DNA of 64,000 nucleotides, taken from the NCBI RefSeq assembly GCF_020166495.1, contig NZ_JAINZS010000005.1:124001-188000 (forward strand). Reading direction: 5' to 3'. Under the pieces are notes generated by a model. It did no database searches, was not told where the DNA came from, and worked only from the letters and a program-made list of their open reading frames with translations. Both the position numbers and the translations under genes were made by a program. This DNA comes from Robertkochia aurantiaca (GTDB taxonomy: Bacteria; Bacteroidota; Bacteroidia; Flavobacteriales; Flavobacteriaceae). Positions 35,107 to 44,365 of this stretch are shown one piece after another. How positions within the stretch are numbered: position 1 is the first letter of the stretch; each line of letters starts with the position of its first letter.

Positions 35107-36276
35107 ATGTACAAAAGACTATTTCTCAATATTGCCGCAGTGGCACTGCTGCTTTCTTCCTGCCAGGAAGATAAGAACAACGAAAATACGGTCATGAACC
35201 AGGAGCAGGATCCGGCCGATGTAGAGATCACCACTCCTGAGGAAACCTCCTACACCCTTGAAACAGTGGTTGAAGGTATCAGCATTCCCTGGGGTATGGA
35301 ATTTCTTCCTGACGGAAGTATGCTGATCACTGATAAGAGCGGAGAACTTATCCATTTCAAAGACGGGGAAAAAACCCAAATACAGGGTTTACCCGAGATT
35401 TATGTACGCGGACAAGGGGGGCTCATGGACCTGGAATTGCATCCCGATTACGAAAATAACGGATGGATCTATATCAGCTATGCCTCACCTGAAGGCGAGG
35501 GGGAAGGCGGGCATACCGCTATTATGCGCGCAAAGCTCGATGGGGATCAACTCGTGCAACAGGAAGTCCTGTATAAGGCAACACCCAATTCAACCAGTGG
35601 AAGACACTTTGGTTCCCGCATAGATTTTGATAACCAGGGATACCTTTTCTTTACGATAGGAGAACGGGGTAACAGAGATGTCAATCCGCAGGATATTACA
35701 CGCGATGGCGGTAAGGTATACCGTTTATACGATGACGGACGCGTACCGGAAGACAACCCTTTCACAGACCGTGAAGATGCGGTAAAAGCTATCTGGAGCT
35801 ACGGACATCGAAATCCGCAGGGAATGCTGGTACATCCCGACACCGGAGAGATCTGGGTTCATGAACATGGTCCTCAGGGAGGGGATGAGATAAATGTAGT
35901 CAGAAAAGGAGCCAACTATGGCTGGCCCGTGATCAGTTATGGTGTAAATTATGATGGAACCCCTTTTACCGAGCTCACTGAAAAGGAAGGCATGGAACAA
36001 CCGCTTTATTATTGGGTACCTTCAATAGCGCCAAGCGGAATGGCTTTTGTAACCTCAGACGTATATCCCGACTGGAAAGGAGACCTGCTGGTAGGCTCCC
36101 TTAAATTTCAGTATCTGGAACGCCTGGAGATCGAAGACCGAAAGGTTGTTAAAAGAGAAAAGATCGCTGAGGGCTTAGGCCGTCTGAGAAATGTACGTAT
36201 CGGGCCTGACGGCTATATCTATATGGGGGTTGAAGGAAAAGGAATTGTCAAAATTGTTCCTGAAGAGCAGTCCTGA
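35107..36276 (+). CDS. PQQ-dependent sugar dehydrogenase-like lipoprotein (Asd/YliI type)
   Basis: 389 residues. A lipobox (LLLSSCQED, Cys about residue 19) makes it a lipoprotein. The six-bladed propeller of soluble aldose dehydrogenases follows: IPWGMEFLPDGSMLITDKSG, RGQGGLMDLELHPDY, HFGSRIDFDNQGYLFFTIGERG, GHRNPQGM, WVHEHGPQGGDEINV and YWVPSIAPSGMAF are family blocks that hold the catalytic His and the PQQ and calcium ligands. It oxidises aldoses in the periplasm or at the cell surface if PQQ is supplied; no PQQ synthesis genes are in the window. Single gene, closed by a bidirectional terminator. Confidence 0.92.
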   Translation: MYKRLFLNIAAVALLLSSCQEDKNNENTVMNQEQDPADVEITTPEETSYTLETVVEGISIPWGMEFLPDGSMLITDKSGELIHFKDGEKTQIQGLPEIYVRGQGGLMDLELHPDYENNGWIYISYASPEGEGEGGHTAIMRAKLDGDQLVQQEVLYKATPNSTSGRHFGSRIDFDNQGYLFFTIGERGNRDVNPQDITRDGGKVYRLYDDGRVPEDNPFTDREDAVKAIWSYGHRNPQGMLVHPDTGEIWVHEHGPQGGDEINVVRKGANYGWPVISYGVNYDGTPFTELTEKEGMEQPLYYWVPSIAPSGMAFVTSDVYPDWKGDLLVGSLKFQYLERLEIEDRKVVKREKIAEGLGRLRNVRIGPDGYIYMGVEGKGIVKIVPEEQS

Positions 36277-36297
36277 TCAGAACGAAAATCTTACAAT

Positions 36298-36329
36298 AAA
36301 AAAATCCCGGATGCCTCCGGGATTTTTTT
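36298..36329. terminator. Bidirectional intrinsic terminator
   Basis: A-run, then AATCCCGGA paired with TCCGGGATT across a four-base loop, then seven T. It lies between the PQQ dehydrogenase gene (plus) and murQ (minus) and can serve both. Confidence 0.92.
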
Positions 36330-36355
36330 ATTAAACCATTCTATTAATGAGGAAT

Positions 36356-37183
36356 TTATTCCCCTTTCCTCACTTCCTGCAAGGCCTTCTTTACCGAGCC
36401 ATGCTTTTCGAGCAGGGCCGCAGCCGTAGGCCGGTCGATATCGAGTTCGTCCATTAAAAACCGGATACCCCGATCGACGAGTTTCTTATTGGTAAGTTGC
36501 ATATTGACCATCTTATTCCCCTCTACCCTTCCGATTTTGATCATAAGAGCTGTGCTGATCATGTTAAGAACGAGCTTTTGAGAGGTTCCGCTTTTCATAC
36601 GGGTACTCCCGGTCACGAATTCAGGTCCGACAGCCACCTCTACAGGTATATCTACGGCTTCTGCCAGGGGTGATCCCGGGTTATTGGTAATGCATCCGGT
36701 AAGTATACCCTGCTTCCGCGCTTCTGTAACACCGCCGATCACGTAAGGGGTGGTACCTGAAGCAGCGATCCCGATTACCACATCATTTTTATTGATTTCA
36801 TATTCCTGCAGGTCTTTCCATGCCTGGGTGGTATCATCTTCAGCGAATTCGACCGCCTTCCTGATGGCACCGTCTCCTCCGGCTATCAGCCCAAGAACCC
36901 TGTCAAAAGGCATTCCGAAGGTCGGAGGTATCTCTGAGGCATCGAGTATACCCAGCCTTCCACTGGTTCCCGCACCTATATAGAACAAGCGGCCTCCATC
37001 TAAAAAGCGAGAGGTTATTTCGTCTACCAGTTGTGAGATCTCAGGAATCTTTTCTGCGACCGCGTCTGCTACTTTTTGATCCTCCCTGTTGATACTGGAT
37101 AAGATGGTTGTGGTATCCATTTTTTCCAGATCATTATATAAGGAAGGTGATTCTGTAATTTTCTTAAAGTTGGTTTTACTCAT
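36356..37183 (-). CDS. murQ: N-acetylmuramic acid 6-phosphate etherase
   Basis: 275 residues. MurQ splits the lactyl ether of MurNAc-6-phosphate, giving GlcNAc-6-phosphate and D-lactate, in cell-wall recycling. A SIS domain is clear: RLFYIGAGTSGRLGILDASE, GIAASGTTPYVIGG, and EVAVGPEFVTGSTRMKSGT in consecutive pieces; the catalytic Glu lies in LDASE. It is three bases downstream of a DeoR-type regulator gene and divergent from SusC/SusD. Together with NagZ and the AmpG-like permease nearby it points to use of peptidoglycan sugars. No MurNAc or anhydro-MurNAc kinase is in the window. Confidence 0.96.
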   Translation of the reverse strand: MSKTNFKKITESPSLYNDLEKMDTTTILSSINREDQKVADAVAEKIPEISQLVDEITSRFLDGGRLFYIGAGTSGRLGILDASEIPPTFGMPFDRVLGLIAGGDGAIRKAVEFAEDDTTQAWKDLQEYEINKNDVVIGIAASGTTPYVIGGVTEARKQGILTGCITNNPGSPLAEAVDIPVEVAVGPEFVTGSTRMKSGTSQKLVLNMISTALMIKIGRVEGNKMVNMQLTNKKLVDRGIRFLMDELDIDRPTAAALLEKHGSVKKALQEVRKGE

Positions 37184-37186
37184 GCT

Positions 37187-37936
37187 TTATTTTAAAAGAA
37201 CGTCAAAATTGCTAAAAGGCTTTAGTATCTGATCTTCCGGATCGAGCTCCGTGATCAGACAGTCGATGGCGTCGATATCACAAGTCTTGAATCGCTGTGC
37301 CGAATTCAGTTTATCAGAAATACACAATAGAACGTTCTTTCTTGAACTCTTGATCATGGCTTTCTTGATCTGAACGACCTCATAATCGAACTCGGTCAAT
37401 CCGTGATTAACATCGAGGTATCCGGTTCCTAAAAAGCAGATATCTGCCCGTATCTGAGACAGTTCCTGTACGGTACTTGCACCTACAGACAACTGTGCAT
37501 CTTTCGATATCTTCCCCCCTATAAAAATAACCTCTGCATTGGGATGAGCCAATAGCTGCAGGGCTATGGGAAGACTCGGAGTAAATACGGTAACATGAAG
37601 CTTAGGAGGCAATAAGCGGGCAAGTTCAAGATTCGTTGTACCGCCGCTCATCAAAACTACAGAGTTCTCCTTGATCAGGGGTATCGCCTTTTGGGCAATA
37701 AACGATTTCTTCTCCCGGTTGAAAATATCAGAATGGTTGAACGGAAAGGTATTGTACCCTAAAGAGATAGCACCTCCGTGAACCTTTTTCAACTTTTTAT
37801 TGTCATCGAGTTCCTTCACGTCGCGGCGAACAGTATCTATAGAGACGCCTAAAGAATCTGCGATATCTGATAATTGTATACGACTGTGAACACTTACCTC
37901 ATTCAGTATATATTGTTGCCGTTCTGCCTTTAACAT
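37187..37936 (-). CDS. DeoR/GlpR-family transcriptional regulator
   Basis: 249 residues. N-terminal winged helix (LSDIADSLGVSIDTVRRDVKELD, about residues 22-44, with the usual VRRD) and a C-terminal sugar-phosphate sensor domain of the ISOCOT fold (VVLMSGGTTNLELARLLP, VIFIGGKISKDAQ, CFLGTGYLDVNHGLTEFDYE). Such proteins sense a sugar phosphate, here perhaps MurNAc-6-phosphate or GlcNAc-6-phosphate. It is co-transcribed with murQ. Three 18-base modules in the upstream region are good candidates for its operators, controlling itself, murQ and the divergent SusC/SusD genes. Confidence 0.93.
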   Translation of the reverse strand: MLKAERQQYILNEVSVHSRIQLSDIADSLGVSIDTVRRDVKELDDNKKLKKVHGGAISLGYNTFPFNHSDIFNREKKSFIAQKAIPLIKENSVVLMSGGTTNLELARLLPPKLHVTVFTPSLPIALQLLAHPNAEVIFIGGKISKDAQLSVGASTVQELSQIRADICFLGTGYLDVNHGLTEFDYEVVQIKKAMIKSSRKNVLLCISDKLNSAQRFKTCDIDAIDCLITELDPEDQILKPFSNFDVLLK

Positions 37937-38285
37937 CTTTTGCTGATTATATTTCTCAAATATATAAAATTATTCCTATTTGCAGTTTTTTGCAGTTTTT
38001 ATTTAAAATTTTTCGAAACAAAACCATCGAATCGAAAAAATAAACCGCAAAAAATTGCAGAATTAATAAGAAATGTCTTTATTTGAAATGCTGAATAATG
38101 TCAATTATTGGCTGTTTTTGCTTCAAAATACTGCATAAGTCCTTGAATTCATTGGGCTTAAAATTGCAAAAAAGGGCAAAATCAATCATAAGAAACGAAA
38201 ACGATTTCGGAGTATTAGCCGGCAAAAGCATCCGGTAGGAGATATTCAGCTGAAGCTATTAACTATTTATTAACTAATTCAAATT
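37937..38285. promoter_or_regulatory. Divergent control region between deoR-murQ and susCD, with three operator-like modules
   Basis: Three copies of a module close to TGCAGTTTTTTGCAGTTT: 37981-37998 (plus), 38042-38059 (minus; TGCAATTTTTTGCGGTTT) and 38161-38178 (minus; TGCCCTTTTTTGCAATTT). The first copy is itself a ten-base direct repeat. Copies one and two face each other within a larger inverted repeat that also includes TTTTTCGA / TCGAAAAA. Ten-base-spaced direct repeats suit DeoR-family binding. A weak promoter candidate for susC is TTG (38055) with TTTATTTG (38078-38085). Confidence 0.55.
38196..38209. promoter_or_regulatory. LacI-like palindrome upstream of susC
   Basis: CGAAAACGATTTCG, six of seven pairs matching, with a central CG. 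It ends 76 bases before the susC ATG. It shares CGAAAACG with the ppsA operator at 9552-9573, so the same regulator might act on both. Confidence 0.4.
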
Positions 38286-41200
38286 ATGAAAAGAAAATTC
38301 TTGTGTGACAGCTTTTCGGCTTTGCAGACACTCTTCTTTTTAGGGTTACTGCTAATGCCGTTTGCTATGAGCGCCCAGAACAACATCACTTCCTTTTCAG
38401 GAAAAGTGACCGACGCAAACAGCGGCATCCCTCTGGTGGGTGTTTCTGTTATGGTCGAAGGAACGACCTATGGAGCTACCACAGATTTTGATGGTACCTA
38501 CACCTTCTCTGCCACCCTTGAGTCAGGAAGCTACACTTTAAAAGCTCAATACCTCGGGTACAGCAGTAAATCACAAACCGTTGATGTAAGCTCTTCTGTA
38601 AGTACGGTAACCGCTGACTTTCAGTTAAAAGAAGACCTTTTGAGTCTTGACGAAGTCGTGGTAACAGGTACTGCAGGTAACGTGAGCCGACGACAGCTGG
38701 GTAACGCGGTCGGAACCATTAAGGCAGAATCTATCGCCAACACCGGTTCATCAAACCCTTTATCTGCTATTTCGGGTAAAGTAGCCGGAGCAATCGTGAC
38801 CCAGAACTCCGGTGATCCTGCCGGTGGTTTCTCGGTACGTCTTCGTGGTATCAGCACCATTAACGGTTCTTCTGAACCTTTATATGTGATCGATGGTGTG
38901 ATCGTTGATAACAGTTCACAAAACGTGATCAACCTGAATGCCGATGCTATGGGAACCAACTTCCAGGCCGGTCAGAACCGTCTGGTTGATATCAACCCTG
39001 ATGACATCGAAAGCATCGAGATCCTGAACGGTGCTGCTGCGGCAGCTATCTATGGTTCACTGGCTTCTAACGGAGTTGTGCAGATCATCACCAAAAAAGG
39101 GAAGGCTGGAGATGCCCGCGTAAGTTTTTCTACCGGTACTTCTACCAGCTGGGTAAGAAAGCGTCTTGATTTCAACGACTTCCCTGAGCGTTTCGGATAC
39201 CCGGGAGATGAGCGTTTGACCACTACAGGAGACAGACTTACCACCATTGCCGACCTGCGTTCGGCCGACGACCGTGCCGCATTGCCTGGAACAGGACCAG
39301 CTGCATTGGCTGGAAGACCGCTAGTAGAAAACACCTATGGGGTTACACGTTACGATTACCAGGATGTGATCTTCAGAGATCTGGCCTTTGGAACTGACAA
39401 CAATTTCTCTATTACCGGAGGAAATGAGAAGTCTCAATACTACTTCTCTACTAATTACAACCGTAACCAGGGTATCATCGACGATACGTATTTCCAGAAT
39501 TACGGAGCCCGTTTGAACATTTCACATGAGCTAACAGACAATCTGAGCGTTTCAGCCGGTCTGAACTATGCCAATTCAACTTCAGAAGACAAACCGAACG
39601 GTAACAACTTCTTTAGCCCGATCTCTTCTATCTTTATCACCGACAACGTATGGAATGCTGAAGAAAGAGACGAATTAGGCAACCTGTTACCCGTAGAGCC
39701 GGTACGTCTGAATCCTGCCACCATCATACAGACCTATGATATCACCCAGGAGACCAACCGTATCATCGCTAACGGAACCATTAACTATTCACCTCTGGAA
39801 AACCTGAACCTTAGATACACTATAGGTCAGGACACCTATTCCCTGAAAGGAAATACCTTTCAGCCAAGAGTACCGTATGCAGGGGTTAGTTCAGCTTTCT
39901 TCCCTGACGGATATGCGGCTGTGGCTACCTCGAGCTTCCTTAGCCGTACCAGTGACTTCCTGGCAGATTACAAGGTCGACCTGACTGAGGCATTTACATT
40001 GACCTCTACTGTAGGTGGACAGTACCTGTACAGAAGAACAGAATCTACCCGTGCTGAAGGAAGAGACCTGCAAAGCGGAGTTCAAACCATCAACGGAGCA
40101 CAGAACCTTTTCAACCCTCCGTCTGAGTCACGTTCAGAGTTCGCTCTATGGGGTGGATTCATTCAGGAAAACCTGAGCTGGGACAATAAGGTATATCTTA
40201 CCCTGTCTGCCCGTGTGGATGGTGCCTCTTCATTCGGTGAAGATGAGCGTAACCAGTTCTATCCGAAAGCCAGTACCTCGATTATACTTTCTGACTTTGA
40301 TTTCTGGAACGAAGATTCTTTCTGGAACACCCTGAAGCTTCGTGCTTCTTATGGTGAAGCCGGTAACCTTACCGCTATTGGACCTTACAGCCGATTTACC
40401 AATGCCAGCCCGGTTATACTTGCAGGCCTTGGAGGTTTCGTGCCTCAGTCAAGCCTCGGTGACGAGGGGATCAGCCCTGAGCGAATGAAAGAGTTCGAAG
40501 CGGGAGCAGACCTGTCGTTCTTTAACGGAAGACTGGCTATTCAGGGTACATATTATACCCAGGATATCGAAGACCTGATTCTGAATATCGGTATCGCTCC
40601 TTCACAAGGTGGTACTTCGATCCTGACCAATGTCGGAACCATGAAAAATCACGGGGTTGAATTCCTTGTAAGCGGTTCTCCTGTAAAAACAGCAGATTTC
40701 AGCTGGGATGCAACCTTCTCTTTCAATACCTTTAACAATGAGGTGAACAATGCAAACACCGGTCGCCTTGGTGCTCCTATCAGAGGTGGTGGAGGTACCC
40801 AGTCTTTGATCGATGGTGAACCACTTGGTGTATTCGTTGGTACCTTTTTTGCCCGAAATGAAGACGGAAGCCTGCTTTTAAGCCCTGAAGGACTGCCTCA
40901 GGTTGAGCGCGGAGATGACACCACCGGTGAAATTCAGCGCGATGCCAACGGACAGCCAACCGGAACTCCTCTGAGAAAGATCCTCGGTAATCCGAATCCT
41001 GAGTATACCGCATCTTTCATCAACGAACTGAACTGGAAGCGCTGGAGCTTCAGAATGCAGTTTGACGCCGTTGGAGGTTATGACGTATACAACTGGAACT
41101 CGATTACCGGAAACAACGTAGGTGCAGGACCTCTTGCCGAAGCTGAGCTTCGCGGAGAAGTACCACGTGGATGGGTTGCCGCTATCGGTGGTTTCATCGG

Positions 41201-41465
41201 TCCTCGTATCCAGGAATTCCACGTTGAAGACGGTTCATTCGTGAAATTGCGTGAATTGCAGTTATCATATGATTTCGGTGACACCGGATTTGCTGAGAAC
41301 CTGAACGTAAGCCTAATCGGTCGTAACCTGGTTTCTTTTGATGACTATTCAGGTTTCGATCCTGAAACCAACTCAGCCGGTCAAAGTAACCTTGTACGTG
41401 GTGATGACTTCGGTAACGTACCGATTCCTGCCTCGCTGCAACTGAGATTATCTGCGTCATTCTAA
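38286..41465 (+). CDS. SusC/RagA-family TonB-dependent outer-membrane transporter
   Basis: 1059 residues. The signal peptide ends near SAQN. A carboxypeptidase-regulatory-like domain comes first (GKVTDANSGIPLVGVSVMVEGT, about residues 38-110), then the plug (LDEVVVTGTAGNVSR, SGKVAGAIVTQNSGDPAGG, VRLRGISTINGSSEPLYVIDG in pieces, and GAAAAAIYGSLASNGVVQIITKKG) and a 22-strand barrel ending in LQLRLSASF. With SusD it forms a lid-and-barrel importer for oligosaccharides or peptides. It starts the plus-strand operon across from deoR-murQ, so the likely cargo is a peptidoglycan-derived glycan or muropeptide. susD follows after 11 bases. Confidence 0.96.
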   Translation: MKRKFLCDSFSALQTLFFLGLLLMPFAMSAQNNITSFSGKVTDANSGIPLVGVSVMVEGTTYGATTDFDGTYTFSATLESGSYTLKAQYLGYSSKSQTVDVSSSVSTVTADFQLKEDLLSLDEVVVTGTAGNVSRRQLGNAVGTIKAESIANTGSSNPLSAISGKVAGAIVTQNSGDPAGGFSVRLRGISTINGSSEPLYVIDGVIVDNSSQNVINLNADAMGTNFQAGQNRLVDINPDDIESIEILNGAAAAAIYGSLASNGVVQIITKKGKAGDARVSFSTGTSTSWVRKRLDFNDFPERFGYPGDERLTTTGDRLTTIADLRSADDRAALPGTGPAALAGRPLVENTYGVTRYDYQDVIFRDLAFGTDNNFSITGGNEKSQYYFSTNYNRNQGIIDDTYFQNYGARLNISHELTDNLSVSAGLNYANSTSEDKPNGNNFFSPISSIFITDNVWNAEERDELGNLLPVEPVRLNPATIIQTYDITQETNRIIANGTINYSPLENLNLRYTIGQDTYSLKGNTFQPRVPYAGVSSAFFPDGYAAVATSSFLSRTSDFLADYKVDLTEAFTLTSTVGGQYLYRRTESTRAEGRDLQSGVQTINGAQNLFNPPSESRSEFALWGGFIQENLSWDNKVYLTLSARVDGASSFGEDERNQFYPKASTSIILSDFDFWNEDSFWNTLKLRASYGEAGNLTAIGPYSRFTNASPVILAGLGGFVPQSSLGDEGISPERMKEFEAGADLSFFNGRLAIQGTYYTQDIEDLILNIGIAPSQGGTSILTNVGTMKNHGVEFLVSGSPVKTADFSWDATFSFNTFNNEVNNANTGRLGAPIRGGGGTQSLIDGEPLGVFVGTFFARNEDGSLLLSPEGLPQVERGDDTTGEIQRDANGQPTGTPLRKILGNPNPEYTASFINELNWKRWSFRMQFDAVGGYDVYNWNSITGNNVGAGPLAEAELRGEVPRGWVAAIGGFIGPRIQEFHVEDGSFVKLRELQLSYDFGDTGFAENLNVSLIGRNLVSFDDYSGFDPETNSAGQSNLVRGDDFGNVPIPASLQLRLSASF

Positions 41466-41476
41466 AATAAAGAACA

Positions 41477-42769
41477 ATGAAGAAGATCATATATACAACA
41501 ATGTTATCACTGGGAATGGTTACCCTGTTTCCATCGTGTGAAACCGATTTTGAAAACCCGAATGCACCGCGTGTTGAAGCTGTAAGCGAATCAACCGAGT
41601 CATTACTCGGCCTGGTGGTCGGACTGGAATACCAGTACACCATAGGTGGTGCCAGTGGTTTATATAACGCCATTACCGGAAGCGGGTTTACCGCCGGAGA
41701 GCTGGAACTGCTCAATGCAGGTAATGCCCCCCTGGCAAACCTTCTCGATGGAGGTACCACCCTTACCCCGGGAAATTCAGTGGTTACCAACTTGTGGACG
41801 AATCTGCAACTGGTTCGTGAAAACGCCCAGACGGTGATCGATAATTCTGTGAACGCAGGAACCGAAGCCCAGGCTAACGGTATTAAAGCTTACGGACACT
41901 TTTACAAAGGACTGGCGATTGGTACCATGGCTCAGTTCTGGGAGCAAGGTGTGATCGAAACCGCCGAAGATGCTCCGTTTGTAAGCAGAGATGCTGCTCT
42001 TGCAGCTGCGATTGCCAGCCTGGAACAAGCTGCTTCACTTTCTAACTCAGGAGTTCCAGCAGAAGTCACCAATGCTGTTGGCTCTCAGATCGACCTGAAT
42101 AATGCCGCCCAGGCATTGATTGCAAGGTATTCCCTTATGGCCGGTGATAATGCTGCAGCCATCGCCGCAGCACAAGCCGTTGACAAGTCGTCTACTTCTG
42201 TATTCATCTTTGATGCGGTATCACCTAACCCGGTATTTCGCTCTTCCCTGAATACGAATAACGTGTTCGACGTGATAGCAGCACCGGCTTTCGGTCTTGA
42301 TGGAGAACTGGCAGCAGACCCTGCAGACCAGAGAATTCCTTTCTACCTGGAGGCTAATGCCGATAACGGTAAAGGATTCTTTACAGGCGATGCAGCCTCT
42401 ATTCCGGTATATCTTCCTGGGGAGATCGATCTGATACTTGCCGAGGCCTATGCCCGACAAGACCAGACTCAACAGGCAGTTGATGCTCTGAACGCAGTAC
42501 TGACCAAAACCCCTGAAGCATCACTCTTCGGTTTGGGTGCCGGACTCCCTGCTTATTCAGGTGCAACCGACCAGGCGTCACTGTTGACAGAGATCTATAA
42601 GAACCGTTGCATTGAATTGTACATGTCGGGAATGAAGTTCGAAGACAGCCGTCGTTTCGGTCGTCCCGGACCTAATGATGCCAATTCAGAAAGAAACCGC
42701 AACTGGTATCCTTATCCGAACCTTGAGCGTGATAACAACCCGAACACGCCAACTGATCCAGCAATTTGA
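41477..42769 (+). CDS. SusD/RagB-family nutrient-binding outer-membrane lipoprotein
   Basis: 430 residues, short for a SusD but within range. Lipobox LFPSCETDF with Cys about residue 22. The helical TPR-like core carries YGHFYKGLAIGTMAQFWEQG (about residues 135-154), LIARYSLMAGD, and a C-terminal IPVYLPGEIDLILAEAYAR and EIYKNRCIELYMSGMKFEDSRRFG, typical of the family. It caps the SusC barrel and binds ligand at the cell surface. A strong terminator lies 28 bases after the stop, limiting read-through into the next gene. Confidence 0.94.
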   Translation: MKKIIYTTMLSLGMVTLFPSCETDFENPNAPRVEAVSESTESLLGLVVGLEYQYTIGGASGLYNAITGSGFTAGELELLNAGNAPLANLLDGGTTLTPGNSVVTNLWTNLQLVRENAQTVIDNSVNAGTEAQANGIKAYGHFYKGLAIGTMAQFWEQGVIETAEDAPFVSRDAALAAAIASLEQAASLSNSGVPAEVTNAVGSQIDLNNAAQALIARYSLMAGDNAAAIAAAQAVDKSSTSVFIFDAVSPNPVFRSSLNTNNVFDVIAAPAFGLDGELAADPADQRIPFYLEANADNGKGFFTGDAASIPVYLPGEIDLILAEAYARQDQTQQAVDALNAVLTKTPEASLFGLGAGLPAYSGATDQASLLTEIYKNRCIELYMSGMKFEDSRRFGRPGPNDANSERNRNWYPYPNLERDNNPNTPTDPAI

Positions 42770-42796
42770 TTTTAGTTATTATAGTTAGCTAAATGT

Positions 42797-42833
42797 AAGG
42801 CCTGCTTAATATCTTTAGGCGGGCCTTTTTTTT
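42797..42833 (+). terminator. Intrinsic terminator between susD and the DigH-like gene
   Basis: AAGGCCTGC pairs with GCGGGCCTT (one G-U pair), followed by eight T. The next ATG is at 42840, only seven bases later, so the downstream genes depend on read-through or on a promoter inside the hairpin region. Confidence 0.85.
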
Positions 42834-42839
42834 AACGTT

Positions 42840-44348
42840 ATGAAGCACTTACTTTTTATTAGTACCCTTGTTGCGCTGTGCACCTCTTGTGGCAGCCTCT
42901 CTGAAAAATCACCCAAACGCGAAATGCGCGCTGTATGGATCGCCACGGTCGTTAATATCGACTGGCCCAAAGAAGGCGGCGACCCCATATCAAAAAAGAA
43001 AAAAGACTTCATCGAGATCCTCGATTTCTATGAAGAAATGAATTTTAATACGGCCATCGTGCAGATCAGAACAGCCGGTGATGCCTTTTACCCCACTCAA
43101 AAAGCACCTTGGTCCCGGTATCTGACCGGCAAGGAAGGTGAAGCGAGCGCAGACTACGATGTACTGCTCGAATGGATGATCGAAGAAACCCATGACAGAG
43201 GAATGGAGTTTCACGCCTGGCTGAATCCGTATCGTGCGACTTTTAATCTTGACACTGCAAGCCTGGCAAAGAATCACGACCTTAATAAACATCCGGAATG
43301 GATGATCAAATACGGTACTAAGTATTACTATAACCCCGGCCTGCCCGAAGTTCAGCAGCACCTTACTGATATCACGGCAGAACTGGTCGAACGTTACGAT
43401 CTGGACGCCATTCACTTTGACGATTATTTTTACCCCTATAAAATTGCCGGAGAAACCTTCAACGACACCAAATCCTTTAAAAAATACAGCTATGAAGACC
43501 AGTCTGTGGAAGACTGGCGCAGAGCCAACGTAGACAGCCTTATCAAAAAAACCCACCAGGTCATCAAAGCCCGGAAACCCTGGGTGCAATTCGGCATTAG
43601 TCCTTTCGGGGTATGGCGCAACAATGACAAAGATCCTAAAGGGTCAGACTCAAAGGCAGGTCAAACGAATTACGACGACCTGTATGCCGACCCCATGAGC
43701 TGGCTACGTAACGGGTGGATCGATTATCTCGCTCCCCAATTATACTGGACACTGGACCATCCATTGGCATCACACCGGAAATTGCTCAATTGGTGGAACG
43801 AAAATACAGAAAACGTAAACCTCTATATCGGTAACGGAGCCTATCGCGCCCTTACCGACAAAGACGAAGCCTGGCATAACGAAAAAGAACTGGTCGACCA
43901 GCTTCAACTGGCCAGATCAGCCGACCGGGTGAATGGTAATGCCTATTTCAGTGCCAAGTCACTTATGGCAGACCGTGAACCGGTAGCAGAATTACTCAGG
44001 AAGGCCTACCAATTTAAGGCCCTGCCCCCTGCTCTTCCGGGAGAGAAAAATACCTCTCTCACCGGGGTACAGATAAGCCGGTTCAACCAGGATGAAGAAC
44101 AACTCTTTGTTTACATGAAGGGGCAGCAACACCCTTTAAAAAACCTGGTGATTTATGACCTTAAAAAAGCACGCGCCCAGCAGGCAGAAAAAGCAAGCAG
44201 AATCAAAGCAGTAATACCCGTATCACAGCAAGAGGGAATCGATTTCTTTAGGATCGATAAAAGTGACCTACCCTCTCAAAAAGTGATGATCTATTCGATC
44301 ATTGACCGCTTTGGAAACGAAAGTGAATTGAGAACCCTGGGGCTCTGA
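42840..44348 (+). CDS. GHL10 / DigH-like glycosyl hydrolase lipoprotein
   Basis: 502 residues. Lipobox ALCTSCGSL (Cys about residue 17). The GHL10 (DUF187) barrel starts MRAVWIATVVNIDWP, continues with AIVQIRTAGDAFYP, EFHAWLNPYRA, and the acidic block DAIHFDDYFYP (about residues 196-206), then FGISPFGVWRN and YLAPQLYW. E. coli DigH (YddW) of this family cuts denuded peptidoglycan glycan strands; this fits the neighbouring SusC/SusD, AmpG-like, NagZ and MurQ functions. The last 100 residues form an extra C-terminal domain of Ig-like type. It is anchored in the membrane, facing the periplasm or the surface. Confidence 0.88.
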   Translation: MKHLLFISTLVALCTSCGSLSEKSPKREMRAVWIATVVNIDWPKEGGDPISKKKKDFIEILDFYEEMNFNTAIVQIRTAGDAFYPTQKAPWSRYLTGKEGEASADYDVLLEWMIEETHDRGMEFHAWLNPYRATFNLDTASLAKNHDLNKHPEWMIKYGTKYYYNPGLPEVQQHLTDITAELVERYDLDAIHFDDYFYPYKIAGETFNDTKSFKKYSYEDQSVEDWRRANVDSLIKKTHQVIKARKPWVQFGISPFGVWRNNDKDPKGSDSKAGQTNYDDLYADPMSWLRNGWIDYLAPQLYWTLDHPLASHRKLLNWWNENTENVNLYIGNGAYRALTDKDEAWHNEKELVDQLQLARSADRVNGNAYFSAKSLMADREPVAELLRKAYQFKALPPALPGEKNTSLTGVQISRFNQDEEQLFVYMKGQQHPLKNLVIYDLKKARAQQAEKASRIKAVIPVSQQEGIDFFRIDKSDLPSQKVMIYSIIDRFGNESELRTLGL

Positions 44349-44365
44349 CCCTTGAAATATTTATA

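Noticed and set aside
41194..41790. 198-codon minus-strand frame spanning the susC/susD junction
   Set aside because: Both overlapping plus-strand genes are certain and the minus-strand translation is not protein-like.
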